The translations under genes and the position numbers were made by a program. The notes below the pieces were generated by a model that did no database searches, had not been told where the DNA came from, and worked only from the letters and a program-made list of their open reading frames with translations. Of a stretch of 64,000 nucleotides of DNA, positions 53,586 to 60,403 are shown in pieces (the stretch's first letter is position 1; every line of letters begins with the position of its first letter). The stretch is from Alloprevotella tannerae ATCC 51259. GTDB lineage: Bacteria; Bacteroidota; Bacteroidia; Bacteroidales; Bacteroidaceae. The stretch covers positions 48,786 to 112,785 of the forward strand of contig NZ_GG700642.1 of the NCBI RefSeq assembly GCF_000159995.1, written 5' to 3'.

Positions 53586-54515
53586 ATGAAGATAACCATT
53601 GTCGTTCCCTGTTACAACGAGGAAGAGGTTTTGATCGACACGACGCAGCAACTGACAGCCGTGGTCAAGCAACTGGAGAGCGCATTCGAACTCAAAGCCG
53701 ACGTGCTTTATGTTGACGACGGCAGCAAAGATGCCACGTGGGAAATGATTCAGAAATTTGCAGCTGAAGATACGCATATCCACGGTTTGAAGTTGGCGCA
53801 CAACGTCGGGCATCAGCGTGCGCTCTGGGCCGGCTTGGATGTGGCCGCGAAATCAGCAGATGCGATGGTCAGTATCGATGCCGATTTGCAGGATGATGTG
53901 ACGGTGATTGAGAAGATGGTGGCGCGCTTTCTTGATGGCAATGATATTGTCTATGGCGTTCGCCGCAACCGGCCTACTGACTCTTTTTTCAAAAAATGGA
54001 CGGCGCTGGCTTTCTACAAATTCGTGCGTTTGCTGGGCGGTGATGTCCTGTATAATCATGCGGATTTTCGCTTAATGAGTCGGCGCGCTGTGCTATCGTT
54101 GATGGACTTCCCGGAGCGCAACCTCTTTCTGCGAGGAATGGTCTACTCGCTCGGATATCCGCACAGCTTAGTCTATTATGACCGCCGCGCACGTCAAGCC
54201 GGAGAGTCGAAATATCCCTTCCGCAAAATGATGAGCTTTGCACTCGACGGCATCACGTCCTTTTCTATCAAGCCGCTGCGGCTTATTGTTTATCTCGGCG
54301 GGTTGTTTTTGCTGTTTTCTCTGTTGGCTATCGTTTATAGTTTGATTGTTTATTTTAAGGGGCAAACGCTTCCCGGATGGACCAGCTTGACGATTTCACT
54401 CTGGTTTATCGGAGGTACGATCCTCTTGGCCTTGGGTACGATTGGGGAATACGTAGGAAAAATCTACGCCGAGGTCAAACGCCGCCCGCGATATATTATT
54501 GAGCAAAAAGTCTGA
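53586..54515 (+). CDS. GtrB/DPM1-like membrane glycosyltransferase, family 2
   Basis: A 309-residue GT2 enzyme with two C-terminal transmembrane helices (about 233-258 and 270-292). The N-terminal domain has ITIVVPCYNEEEVL, VLYVDDGSKDATW, NVGHQRALWAGLDVA and SIDADLQDD (DxD-type metal site near 97). RARQAGESKYPFRKM is the usual juxtamembrane block. Such enzymes transfer sugars from nucleotide donors to undecaprenyl or dolichyl phosphate, supplying GT39-type or GtrC-type transferases. A GT39 transferase gene lies at 55232-57001, a plausible partner. The start at 53586 begins the GT2 fold. Confidence 0.87.
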   Translation: MKITIVVPCYNEEEVLIDTTQQLTAVVKQLESAFELKADVLYVDDGSKDATWEMIQKFAAEDTHIHGLKLAHNVGHQRALWAGLDVAAKSADAMVSIDADLQDDVTVIEKMVARFLDGNDIVYGVRRNRPTDSFFKKWTALAFYKFVRLLGGDVLYNHADFRLMSRRAVLSLMDFPERNLFLRGMVYSLGYPHSLVYYDRRARQAGESKYPFRKMMSFALDGITSFSIKPLRLIVYLGGLFLLFSLLAIVYSLIVYFKGQTLPGWTSLTISLWFIGGTILLALGTIGEYVGKIYAEVKRRPRYIIEQKV

Positions 54516-54542
54516 CAAACTTTCGCAATCTGCCATCTTATG

Positions 54543-54576
54543 TAGCGCGATAGACGCCGCAACGCCTGTCGCGCTA
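54543..54576 (+). terminator. Terminator-like hairpin after the GT2 gene
   Basis: TAGCGCGA (54543-54550) and TCGCGCTA (54569-54576) form an 8-bp stem with a partly paired interior. There is no strong T run, so it is only a probable terminator. Apart from this and the array at 54663, the gap 54516-54879 shows nothing assignable. Confidence 0.5.
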
Positions 54577-54662
54577 TGCTTCATCTTCTAAGCCTTCCAA
54601 CTTAGTTTTAAACCACTTGCATTGGGTTTCCAACAAGAACATCGCTTTTTCTTCATTTACGA

Positions 54663-54734
54663 TCGTGATAAAAAGAGTGTCCTCTCGTGAGCGTACACCT
54701 TTGCGCTCGTGAGAGGAAATACGTACCATCACGA
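54663..54734. repeat. Four-box 22-bp palindromic array (array F)
   Basis: Boxes at 54663, 54685, 54707 (TCGTGA) and 54729 (TCACGA), exactly 22 bp apart, with central dinucleotides GT-GT-GT-AC. The flank after the last box is GCGGACATAC. It lies between the GT2 gene and the 57-aa membrane protein gene. Confidence 0.87.
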
Positions 54735-54879
54735 GCGGACATACACCAACTAAGCTTTGTGCTAAATATCTTCAAGTTGTGTAGCGGCAATAAGCAGACT
54801 TTTATGCGACGGATTACAGCGATTGCTAACGTAGCAAGAGAATTAGCGGTTTCATAGATGACATGTCGAAAAAATATAC

Positions 54880-54887
54880 TATTTTTG
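54880..54887 (+). promoter_or_regulatory. -7 element of the 57-aa protein gene
   Basis: TATTTTTG matches TAnnTTTG, about 52 bp before the ATG at 54940. Confidence 0.5.
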
Positions 54888-54939
54888 TCTTGACTTTTAG
54901 ACACGGTAATGCGCCGAAAGGCTGAATTAAGCAAACACA

Positions 54940-55113
54940 ATGAAGACGTTTTTCTCTATCATTCTATCCCTGCTCATTGGTTTTTTGATGGTATTTTCAC
55001 TCATCTTTTGCTTTGATGCGCCAAGTCTGTGGACTAACATCCAGTTATTAATAGCTTGGGCTGTCTTTTGGGGATTCATTATTTATATTCTGAAAAGGAT
55101 GAACCGCCTATAA
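54940..55113 (+). CDS. Small membrane protein, 57 residues
   Basis: An ATG frame of 57 codons ending at TAA 55111-55113. It encodes two hydrophobic helices (about 4-24, FSIILSLLIGFLMVFSLIFC, and about 34-51, QLLIAWAVFWGFIIYIL) with a short polar turn FDAPSLWTN between and a basic tail KRMNRL. Support for a real gene comes from an exact -7 element upstream (54880-54887) and a perfect 19-bp terminator hairpin 26 bp downstream. I do not recognise a family. It is shorter than usual annotation cut-offs. Confidence 0.65.
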   Translation: MKTFFSIILSLLIGFLMVFSLIFCFDAPSLWTNIQLLIAWAVFWGFIIYILKRMNRL

Positions 55114-55139
55114 AGACTTTATAAAGCATACCTTGACAC

Positions 55140-55184
55140 AAAATTCGCCTTTGTTTGTACTGACAACAAACAAAGGCGAATTTT
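55140..55184. terminator. 19-bp perfect hairpin, bidirectional terminator
   Basis: AAAATTCGCCTTTGTTTGT (55140-55158) and its exact reverse complement (55166-55184) enclose a 7-nt loop. The A-run and T-run at the base make it a terminator in both directions, between the 57-aa gene and the convergent GT39 gene. Confidence 0.88.
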
Positions 55185-55231
55185 GGCTAAAAAAGGCGGC
55201 ATTTGCTGCCTCATATAAATCATATTATAGT

Positions 55232-57001
55232 CTACAACTGCACGTCAGTCGCTTTGCGCGCAAACGTGTACAAGCCTATATTTTGACCTACGTCGCAACT
55301 GCGGTGATGCAGGTTTTCCTTTTGGGTAAATACGAAAGCGGGATATTGTGCTTCCAGCTGTTTTAAGTCTTCTTCTCCCACGATTATTTGTCCTTCTGCT
55401 TGCTTTCCGTCGAAGGCGTGCAAGCGATTCCTCATATAGAAATTAATAGTAAAAAAGTGAAGCGGATTATTTGCGTCCGTACTGTGAACATACGCATAGA
55501 CAGGACGCTGCGTTTGATGCGAGATTTGCTCCAGTCGGACAGCGACATTTTTATCCGAGCGCGGGTTGAGGATCAATGGAAGGAACAGGCCTTCGAGTGA
55601 AATATAGAGGCCAAAAACCAAGATGAAAATGGCCTGAACGATGCGAAACCTGTCACGGAAATGAAATAAGTAATAAATGGCAGCAATTATCGGTGCAATA
55701 ATAAACAACAAGCGCAGGAAACCAAAGTCCATCGCCGCCAGATTCTGCATCAAAAACGCATTTTCGACAGCGTGTTTGCCGTGAAAAATAGATGGTTTTA
55801 TCCATCCTTCACATACTGCGAGCACGCCAAAGGGTACGATAAATGCAATCGCGGCAAGCAGTGCACCCGTTACGCGTAGGGCAAAAGGTTTTTCATTGCG
55901 TAAATAAGCAAAAAGTTTGGCTATGTAAAAAGAAAGGAAGGGATAAATAGGTAAAATATAAACGCTTCGCTTGCTCTTCGGAATGCAATAAAAGATAAAA
56001 ATCAGCAGGATGCTTAAAAAGGAAAAGAGTTCTACGCTGTTCATACTGCGCAAACCTTCCGTAATGCGGCGCACGAAATTGATTTTTACCACCGGCTTGT
56101 ATTTTGCCCCATTGCGGGGGCGCCCAAATATAGCAAATAACAAGGTCAAAGTATAAGGTAGCAGACCGGCAGCCAATATGGGGAAATAATAATACCACCC
56201 GTTTTCGTGTGAAGCATAAGTCATCTTACCCAAGAAGCGTAGGACGTTTTCTTCATATACTAACTGCAAGAATGATTCTCCACCCTGCAAGTAAGCTGCA
56301 TAATACCAAATAGCGGGAAGCAAGAGGGCCAAAAGCGCCACGCCCATCAAACGCAGCACGATGCGCCACAAGACTTCTGTAGATTGAATCCACAGAAAAA
56401 TAAAGGTGACAAAACAAGGCAGAAACACGGCCACTGGGCCTTTGGCGAGCATCCCCGCGCTCATAAAAAGGATTGCCAACAGCGGCACGCCTTTCATATC
56501 GCGCTCATACCATTGATAAAGTTGGAAAAGTGCGCCTACGATAAACAGGGTTAAAAGCATATCGACGCGGCAAGTGACTGCGGCGCGATGCACTTCAAAG
56601 GTTGTAAGAAAAATAAGTGAGGCCCAAAAGCCCTGTTGCACATCACTGCGCTTTGCAAAAAAGAGGAAAGTCATCAGCGCCAAGACCGTAGCAGCCGCAG
56701 CTGAGGGTATGCGCGCCGTATATTCAGAGACCTTTCCCAAAGGAGCAGAAAGCGTTGCTACACACCAATGCAACATCGGCGGTTTATAAGCTGTCTCGCC
56801 ACCATTGTTTCGCGGAAGAATCCAATTGCCGGTTTCCAACATCGTCGAAGCAACTACGGCTTCGCGTGGCTCGCCTTTCGTATTGAAATCTTGCAAACCT
56901 AAGAAAGGGAAAATGGTTAGTCCGACGATAAAGATCAGTAGGGCTAAATAAATCCAAGTCCGCGTCAGACGTGTATTGTGTTCTGCAGAAGATTCTATCA
57001 T
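55232..57001 (-). CDS. GT39-family (ArnT/PMT-like) glycosyltransferase
   Basis: A 589-residue inner-membrane protein with about twelve hydrophobic segments and a C-terminal soluble domain from about 480. The first periplasmic loop has TKGEPREAVVASTMLETGNWILPRNNGGETAYKPPMLHW, containing the acidic catalytic pair position and the NKPPL-like block of GT39/ArnT enzymes. These use polyprenyl-phosphate sugars to modify lipid A or protein. With the GtrB-like gene on the other side of the 57-aa gene it could form a lipid A or glycan modification system; this is inference. It starts 3 bp after the DUF308-like gene. Confidence 0.85.
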   Translation of the reverse strand: MIESSAEHNTRLTRTWIYLALLIFIVGLTIFPFLGLQDFNTKGEPREAVVASTMLETGNWILPRNNGGETAYKPPMLHWCVATLSAPLGKVSEYTARIPSAAAATVLALMTFLFFAKRSDVQQGFWASLIFLTTFEVHRAAVTCRVDMLLTLFIVGALFQLYQWYERDMKGVPLLAILFMSAGMLAKGPVAVFLPCFVTFIFLWIQSTEVLWRIVLRLMGVALLALLLPAIWYYAAYLQGGESFLQLVYEENVLRFLGKMTYASHENGWYYYFPILAAGLLPYTLTLLFAIFGRPRNGAKYKPVVKINFVRRITEGLRSMNSVELFSFLSILLIFIFYCIPKSKRSVYILPIYPFLSFYIAKLFAYLRNEKPFALRVTGALLAAIAFIVPFGVLAVCEGWIKPSIFHGKHAVENAFLMQNLAAMDFGFLRLLFIIAPIIAAIYYLFHFRDRFRIVQAIFILVFGLYISLEGLFLPLILNPRSDKNVAVRLEQISHQTQRPVYAYVHSTDANNPLHFFTINFYMRNRLHAFDGKQAEGQIIVGEEDLKQLEAQYPAFVFTQKENLHHRSCDVGQNIGLYTFARKATDVQL

Positions 57002-57004
57002 ACA

Positions 57005-57547
57005 TCAATGTGTTAAAGCCTTATCTGCTTTTGGCAGTGAGAGTGCCAACCAACATTCTTGCAGCGCATAAAGCATACAAGCAATGCCTAAAAGGATAAA
57101 CGGCAGACTCGCCACTTCTCTATAATAGATCAACACGAATAAACCTGCACAAAAAATCAGGAAAGGCAAGATGTAAAGGGGAAATTTGACCACCGCTCCG
57201 CGCTTACGCGCTACGCTCAAGGCATAAATTTGCATCGTCCCGCCCAGCATCATCATCACGGCAACAATATTCATAATCAAACGTATGAACAAATCAGGAT
57301 GCAAGAACATAACTAAGCCTAAGAGAAGCGTGCCAAGTCCGGTATAGACGAGTAAAGGCGGTAATGGGGCCGCGTCTCTCTTACTTAAAAAATAGGATAC
57401 TATGGCATAGAGTCCGGGAAACAAGAATCCAACGCCCACGGCTTGGACGAGCCAAGTCGGCATCACATCTGAGTAGATTATAATTAAGACACCGAGCGCC
57501 AGAGCACACACCGCTCTGAAGAAGCGTCCTTGCAAAAAGTTCTTCAT
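57005..57547 (-). CDS. DUF308/HdeD-like membrane protein
   Basis: A 180-residue protein with six predicted transmembrane helices and short loops, resembling the HdeD/DUF308 family (AVCALALGVLIIIYSDVMPTWLVQAVGVGFLFPGLYAIVSYFL as the first repeat unit). No catalytic motif. It shares a unit with the GT39 gene, which begins just after its stop. Function unknown; membrane placement and pairing with GT39 suggest an envelope role. Confidence 0.72.
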   Translation of the reverse strand: MKNFLQGRFFRAVCALALGVLIIIYSDVMPTWLVQAVGVGFLFPGLYAIVSYFLSKRDAAPLPPLLVYTGLGTLLLGLVMFLHPDLFIRLIMNIVAVMMMLGGTMQIYALSVARKRGAVVKFPLYILPFLIFCAGLFVLIYYREVASLPFILLGIACMLYALQECWLALSLPKADKALTH

Positions 57548-57565
57548 AATTATATGACTTGGCGC

Positions 57566-57595
57566 AAAGATAAGGATTTAATTCTTTATTTTCGC
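57566..57595. promoter_or_regulatory. Divergent promoters of DUF308-GT39 and phosphatase genes
   Basis: On the minus strand TATCTTTG lies at 57566-57573, 18 bp before the DUF308 ATG. On the plus strand TATTTTCG (57588-57595) is one base off TAnnTTTG and 16 bp before the phosphatase ATG. The two -7 regions are back to back. Confidence 0.5.
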
Positions 57596-57611
57596 GTTAA
57601 AAAATAGTATT

Positions 57612-58172
57612 ATGGTAAGTTTATACCTTGTTCGCCACGGAGAAACGATCGAAAATGTGGAGCAAATTCTGCAAGGATTGATGCCCGGCCATCTTTCGAA
57701 GCTCGGAAAGCAGCAAGCAGAAGAACTCGCAACGAAGTTAACCGGAATTCCTTTTTCGCAGATGTACGTTAGTGATCTTAATCGTACGATCGAGACGGCT
57801 TTGATCCTAAACAAAGAACTACAATTGCCTATGCAGACAACGCCTTTATTGCGCGAAAGAGACTGGGGAACGGCTACGGGAATGAAAGTGGCTGAGGTAG
57901 ATCGACAAAACCTACCGCCTTCGGCTGAAACTGTTGAACATATGGCGGAGAGAGGCGCGGCTTTTATACATCATTTGCTGACGCACCACGATGGAGAAAC
58001 GATTTTGGCTGTCTCTCACGGCTTATTTTCACGCTGCTTGCAAGCTTTAGTCACTAAATGCTCAATCCGAGAGACGCAGAGAATGCAAAATGCAGAAGCA
58101 CGAATCTTACAGATTAACCAAGAAGTGCAACCAAGCTCTATTCTTGGGGAGACCGGCGCTACGGCGAATTAA
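57612..58172 (+). CDS. Histidine phosphatase (phosphoglycerate mutase family)
   Basis: A 186-residue branch-1 histidine phosphatase. The catalytic LVRHGET (residues 6-12, His9) is followed by MPGHLSKLGKQQAEELA, YVSDLNRTIETA with the conserved Arg, LLRERDWGTATG with the acid Glu, and the second histidine in AVSHGLF. Length and motifs fit cofactor-dependent broad-specificity phosphatases (GpmB/CobC-like) rather than glycolytic dPGM. The substrate is unknown. It is transcribed alone and ends in a hairpin shared with the convergent porin gene. Confidence 0.88.
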   Translation: MVSLYLVRHGETIENVEQILQGLMPGHLSKLGKQQAEELATKLTGIPFSQMYVSDLNRTIETALILNKELQLPMQTTPLLRERDWGTATGMKVAEVDRQNLPPSAETVEHMAERGAAFIHHLLTHHDGETILAVSHGLFSRCLQALVTKCSIRETQRMQNAEARILQINQEVQPSSILGETGATAN

Positions 58173-58174
58173 AA

Positions 58175-58210
58175 ACAACGACTTTCCAAGGTGTTTTGGA
58201 AAGTCGTTGT
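58175..58210. terminator. Bidirectional terminator
   Basis: ACAACGACTTTCCA (58175-58188) and TGGAAAGTCGTTGT (58197-58210), a perfect 14-bp stem with an 8-nt loop, lie between the convergent phosphatase and porin genes. Confidence 0.9.
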
Positions 58211-58217
58211 CGTATGT

Positions 58218-59708
58218 TTAGAAATCTAATTCAAGTCCTACGCCGATCACATCGTTGGTGCGTTTAAAGCGATCGCGGCCGGAAGAATTAAAGTTTTGCA
58301 AACTTGTACTGATATTTTGGACGGCCGCCAACTCTGCCGCTGTAAGTTGTCCGCTTTGCGCCATTTTACCAATGACAGATGCAAAGTTGGCCTTCAAACC
58401 ATTATAATCGTCCATCGACTTCGTATAAGACTGGTAGAAAGTCTTGAAATAAGCGACATTGAGCGCCATATTCTTGCGAATCTTCACCTTTGCGCCTAAG
58501 CCGACAGAGGTAGAATTGGTCACGAAACTCATATCTGAAATGAATTTGGAGTTTTTCCCGAGGCCGTAGTTCGTACTTTGTCCACCAAGGCTCAGCGTCA
58601 AACGATCATTTACATCCCATTCTACACCGGCTAATACTTCCCAACCGCCACCGGCAAGGTGTTTTTCTCTATGTTTATATTGTGTAGCCTGCTTGTCAAA
58701 GTAGTAATGCATTCCAGCATTCAAGCGCAGCGTCGGCAACACTTCGTATTGACCACCCAAGGCTAAAATAGCGGGAATGTCGGCCGGAATAATGCGACCA
58801 TCATCAAACTCTTCTAAGCCGCTGGAGTTTACACCGGTCTCATTCTTCAAGCGTAGGCGCGTCTTAAACTCATAACGAGCGGAGAGATTCCATTTTCCAA
58901 ACTTCCAATCGACGCCAATAATCGGCGTAAGTCCGAAACCAGATGTAGAACAGTTGAGCGAGCGATTATCAGTGAGGCGCGCCAGATTCGTCATTCCAAC
59001 TTTGCGCAGCAGATCTCCGGCAAGCACTTTCTGACCTCCGGCTGTAATAACCGACATGTTGTCTACGCGGCCATAATATTGGCAATCTGCGTAGATAAAA
59101 CGAAAGCCGCCACTCACGGAAAGCTCATCAGTGAGTTTGTAACCCGCATTCAACTGCGCGCCCCAATAATATTGGCGACCGTGCATATAAGCGTCTACGG
59201 CATAACCTTTGACGCTACCGGGCACAATGGCGTTAATCAGGAGCGGAAGCATTGCTGCCTGACTCTCAAAAGAGCCCAAACCGTGTGTAAACTTCCCTTT
59301 TCCGCCACCTCCGGTAATGCCCAGATGCGCGGAGAAAAACCATTTGTCGTACACTTTCGCAACATCGAATGTCGGGAAGAAGGGAGCTTTTGCCCGTCCT
59401 TCAAACAGCTTTTCTCCGTTCGGGTTATTACCCTCGCCCAGCGCAAAAGGCTTCAGCGAAGTTCCAAATGTAGAGTAAATATCTCGCGTCTGATAAGCGC
59501 TTTGAATGTTAAATGACAAATGCCAACCCTTGCCTAAAAAGCCTATGCCCGCAGGGTTCGAGTAAGCACCATCAATTCCGATGGCACCAATTCTGGCCGG
59601 ATTGCGTAGAAAGGCCACACTTTGATTCGTATTGGTCAAGTAGCCGCCGGCTAACGACGGTATCGCGCTGACCATAAAGCCAAATAGCGCTGAGTAAATT
59701 TTCTTCAT
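58218..59708 (-). CDS. FadL/OmpP1-family outer membrane protein
   Basis: A 496-residue beta-barrel with a signal peptide (MKKIYSALFGFMVSAIPSLA). The mature N-terminus GGYLTNTNQSVAFLRNPARIGAIGIDGAYSNPAGIGFLGKGW contains the NPA and NPAG motifs of the FadL/toluene transporter family. Alternating amphipathic strands continue to the C-terminal GVGLELDF, ending in Phe as outer membrane barrels do. Homologues import hydrophobic molecules; in Bacteroidetes some serve secretion or LPS handling. Ligand unknown. The start at 59708 follows the -7 element at 59736-59743. Confidence 0.88.
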   Translation of the reverse strand: MKKIYSALFGFMVSAIPSLAGGYLTNTNQSVAFLRNPARIGAIGIDGAYSNPAGIGFLGKGWHLSFNIQSAYQTRDIYSTFGTSLKPFALGEGNNPNGEKLFEGRAKAPFFPTFDVAKVYDKWFFSAHLGITGGGGKGKFTHGLGSFESQAAMLPLLINAIVPGSVKGYAVDAYMHGRQYYWGAQLNAGYKLTDELSVSGGFRFIYADCQYYGRVDNMSVITAGGQKVLAGDLLRKVGMTNLARLTDNRSLNCSTSGFGLTPIIGVDWKFGKWNLSARYEFKTRLRLKNETGVNSSGLEEFDDGRIIPADIPAILALGGQYEVLPTLRLNAGMHYYFDKQATQYKHREKHLAGGGWEVLAGVEWDVNDRLTLSLGGQSTNYGLGKNSKFISDMSFVTNSTSVGLGAKVKIRKNMALNVAYFKTFYQSYTKSMDDYNGLKANFASVIGKMAQSGQLTAAELAAVQNISTSLQNFNSSGRDRFKRTNDVIGVGLELDF

Positions 59709-59735
59709 TTTCCTGTAAATTGGTCTAAACGGCCG

Positions 59736-59743
59736 CAAAAATA
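59736..59743 (-). promoter_or_regulatory. FadL-like gene -7 element
   Basis: TATTTTTG on the minus strand, 27 bp before the start codon. Confidence 0.6.
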
Positions 59744-60403
59744 GGAATTATCCGCACGAAAACAAAGTTTTTGTGCATTATTTCTCATCTGCGACTCGCG
59801 ATTTTTTATTTTTCACCCACAGGAGCGGGACTTTGAAAGCGTCAAATTCAGTTGATGTAACTTTGCTTTGCGATAGTCTCCGACAAATCATAAAACGATG
59901 AAAGGCACATAAAAAAGCAACAAAGCACGCCGCAGCAATTCAACTTATCCACTCATTGGCAATCTGCCAAGCCCCACAGCGACATTATAACATTGCCTTT
60001 TTTTATTTGAAAATCAAACTATTATAAGATGAAGTATCGAAATATAGATGACGAAGTTCTTCTTCCTATATTTTCTCTTCACGAGCGCAAGCCTTTTTCA
60101 TCACGAGCGTAGATCTATACCTTCACGAGGGGACATTCGTACCATCACGAGGGGACATTACGCTTTTGCGTCCGGCGGGCGCAGAAGTTTGTTTGTCATC
60201 AACTATAATTGGTGTTTTATTCTTGCTTAATCCAGGCAACAGCAGGCCTCGGCGCAAACTTCCTCATCGCAGAAAAGACTTAAAGGACTATTTGCAGCCT
60301 CATTGTTTGCCGCGATTAGGGGCAACTAAATAAAACAAAGAATAAAATGGAAAATTTGCTTTATCTCAAAACCAAGGATAAAGCGCAAAGGAGACGAAAA
60401 AGT
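59744..60403. other. Intergenic region between porin and uvrD genes
   Basis: No gene supported; a 60-codon plus frame at 60048 runs through the repeat array and is spurious. The four-box array at 60079-60150 is the only clear element. Confidence 0.5.
60079..60150. repeat. Four-box 22-bp palindromic array (array G)
   Basis: Boxes at 60079, 60101, 60123 and 60145, all TCACGA, exactly 22 bp apart. The leader is TTTTCTCT, and GGACATT follows both the third and fourth boxes, suggesting a recent unit duplication or conversion. All four centres are AC, unlike arrays C, D and F. Confidence 0.87.

Noticed and set aside
1669-60150. The regularly spaced repeats as mini-CRISPR arrays
   Set aside because: Conserved boxes are only 6-14 bp, period is 21-22 bp, linkers are related to each other and partly palindromic, and no cas genes are in the window.
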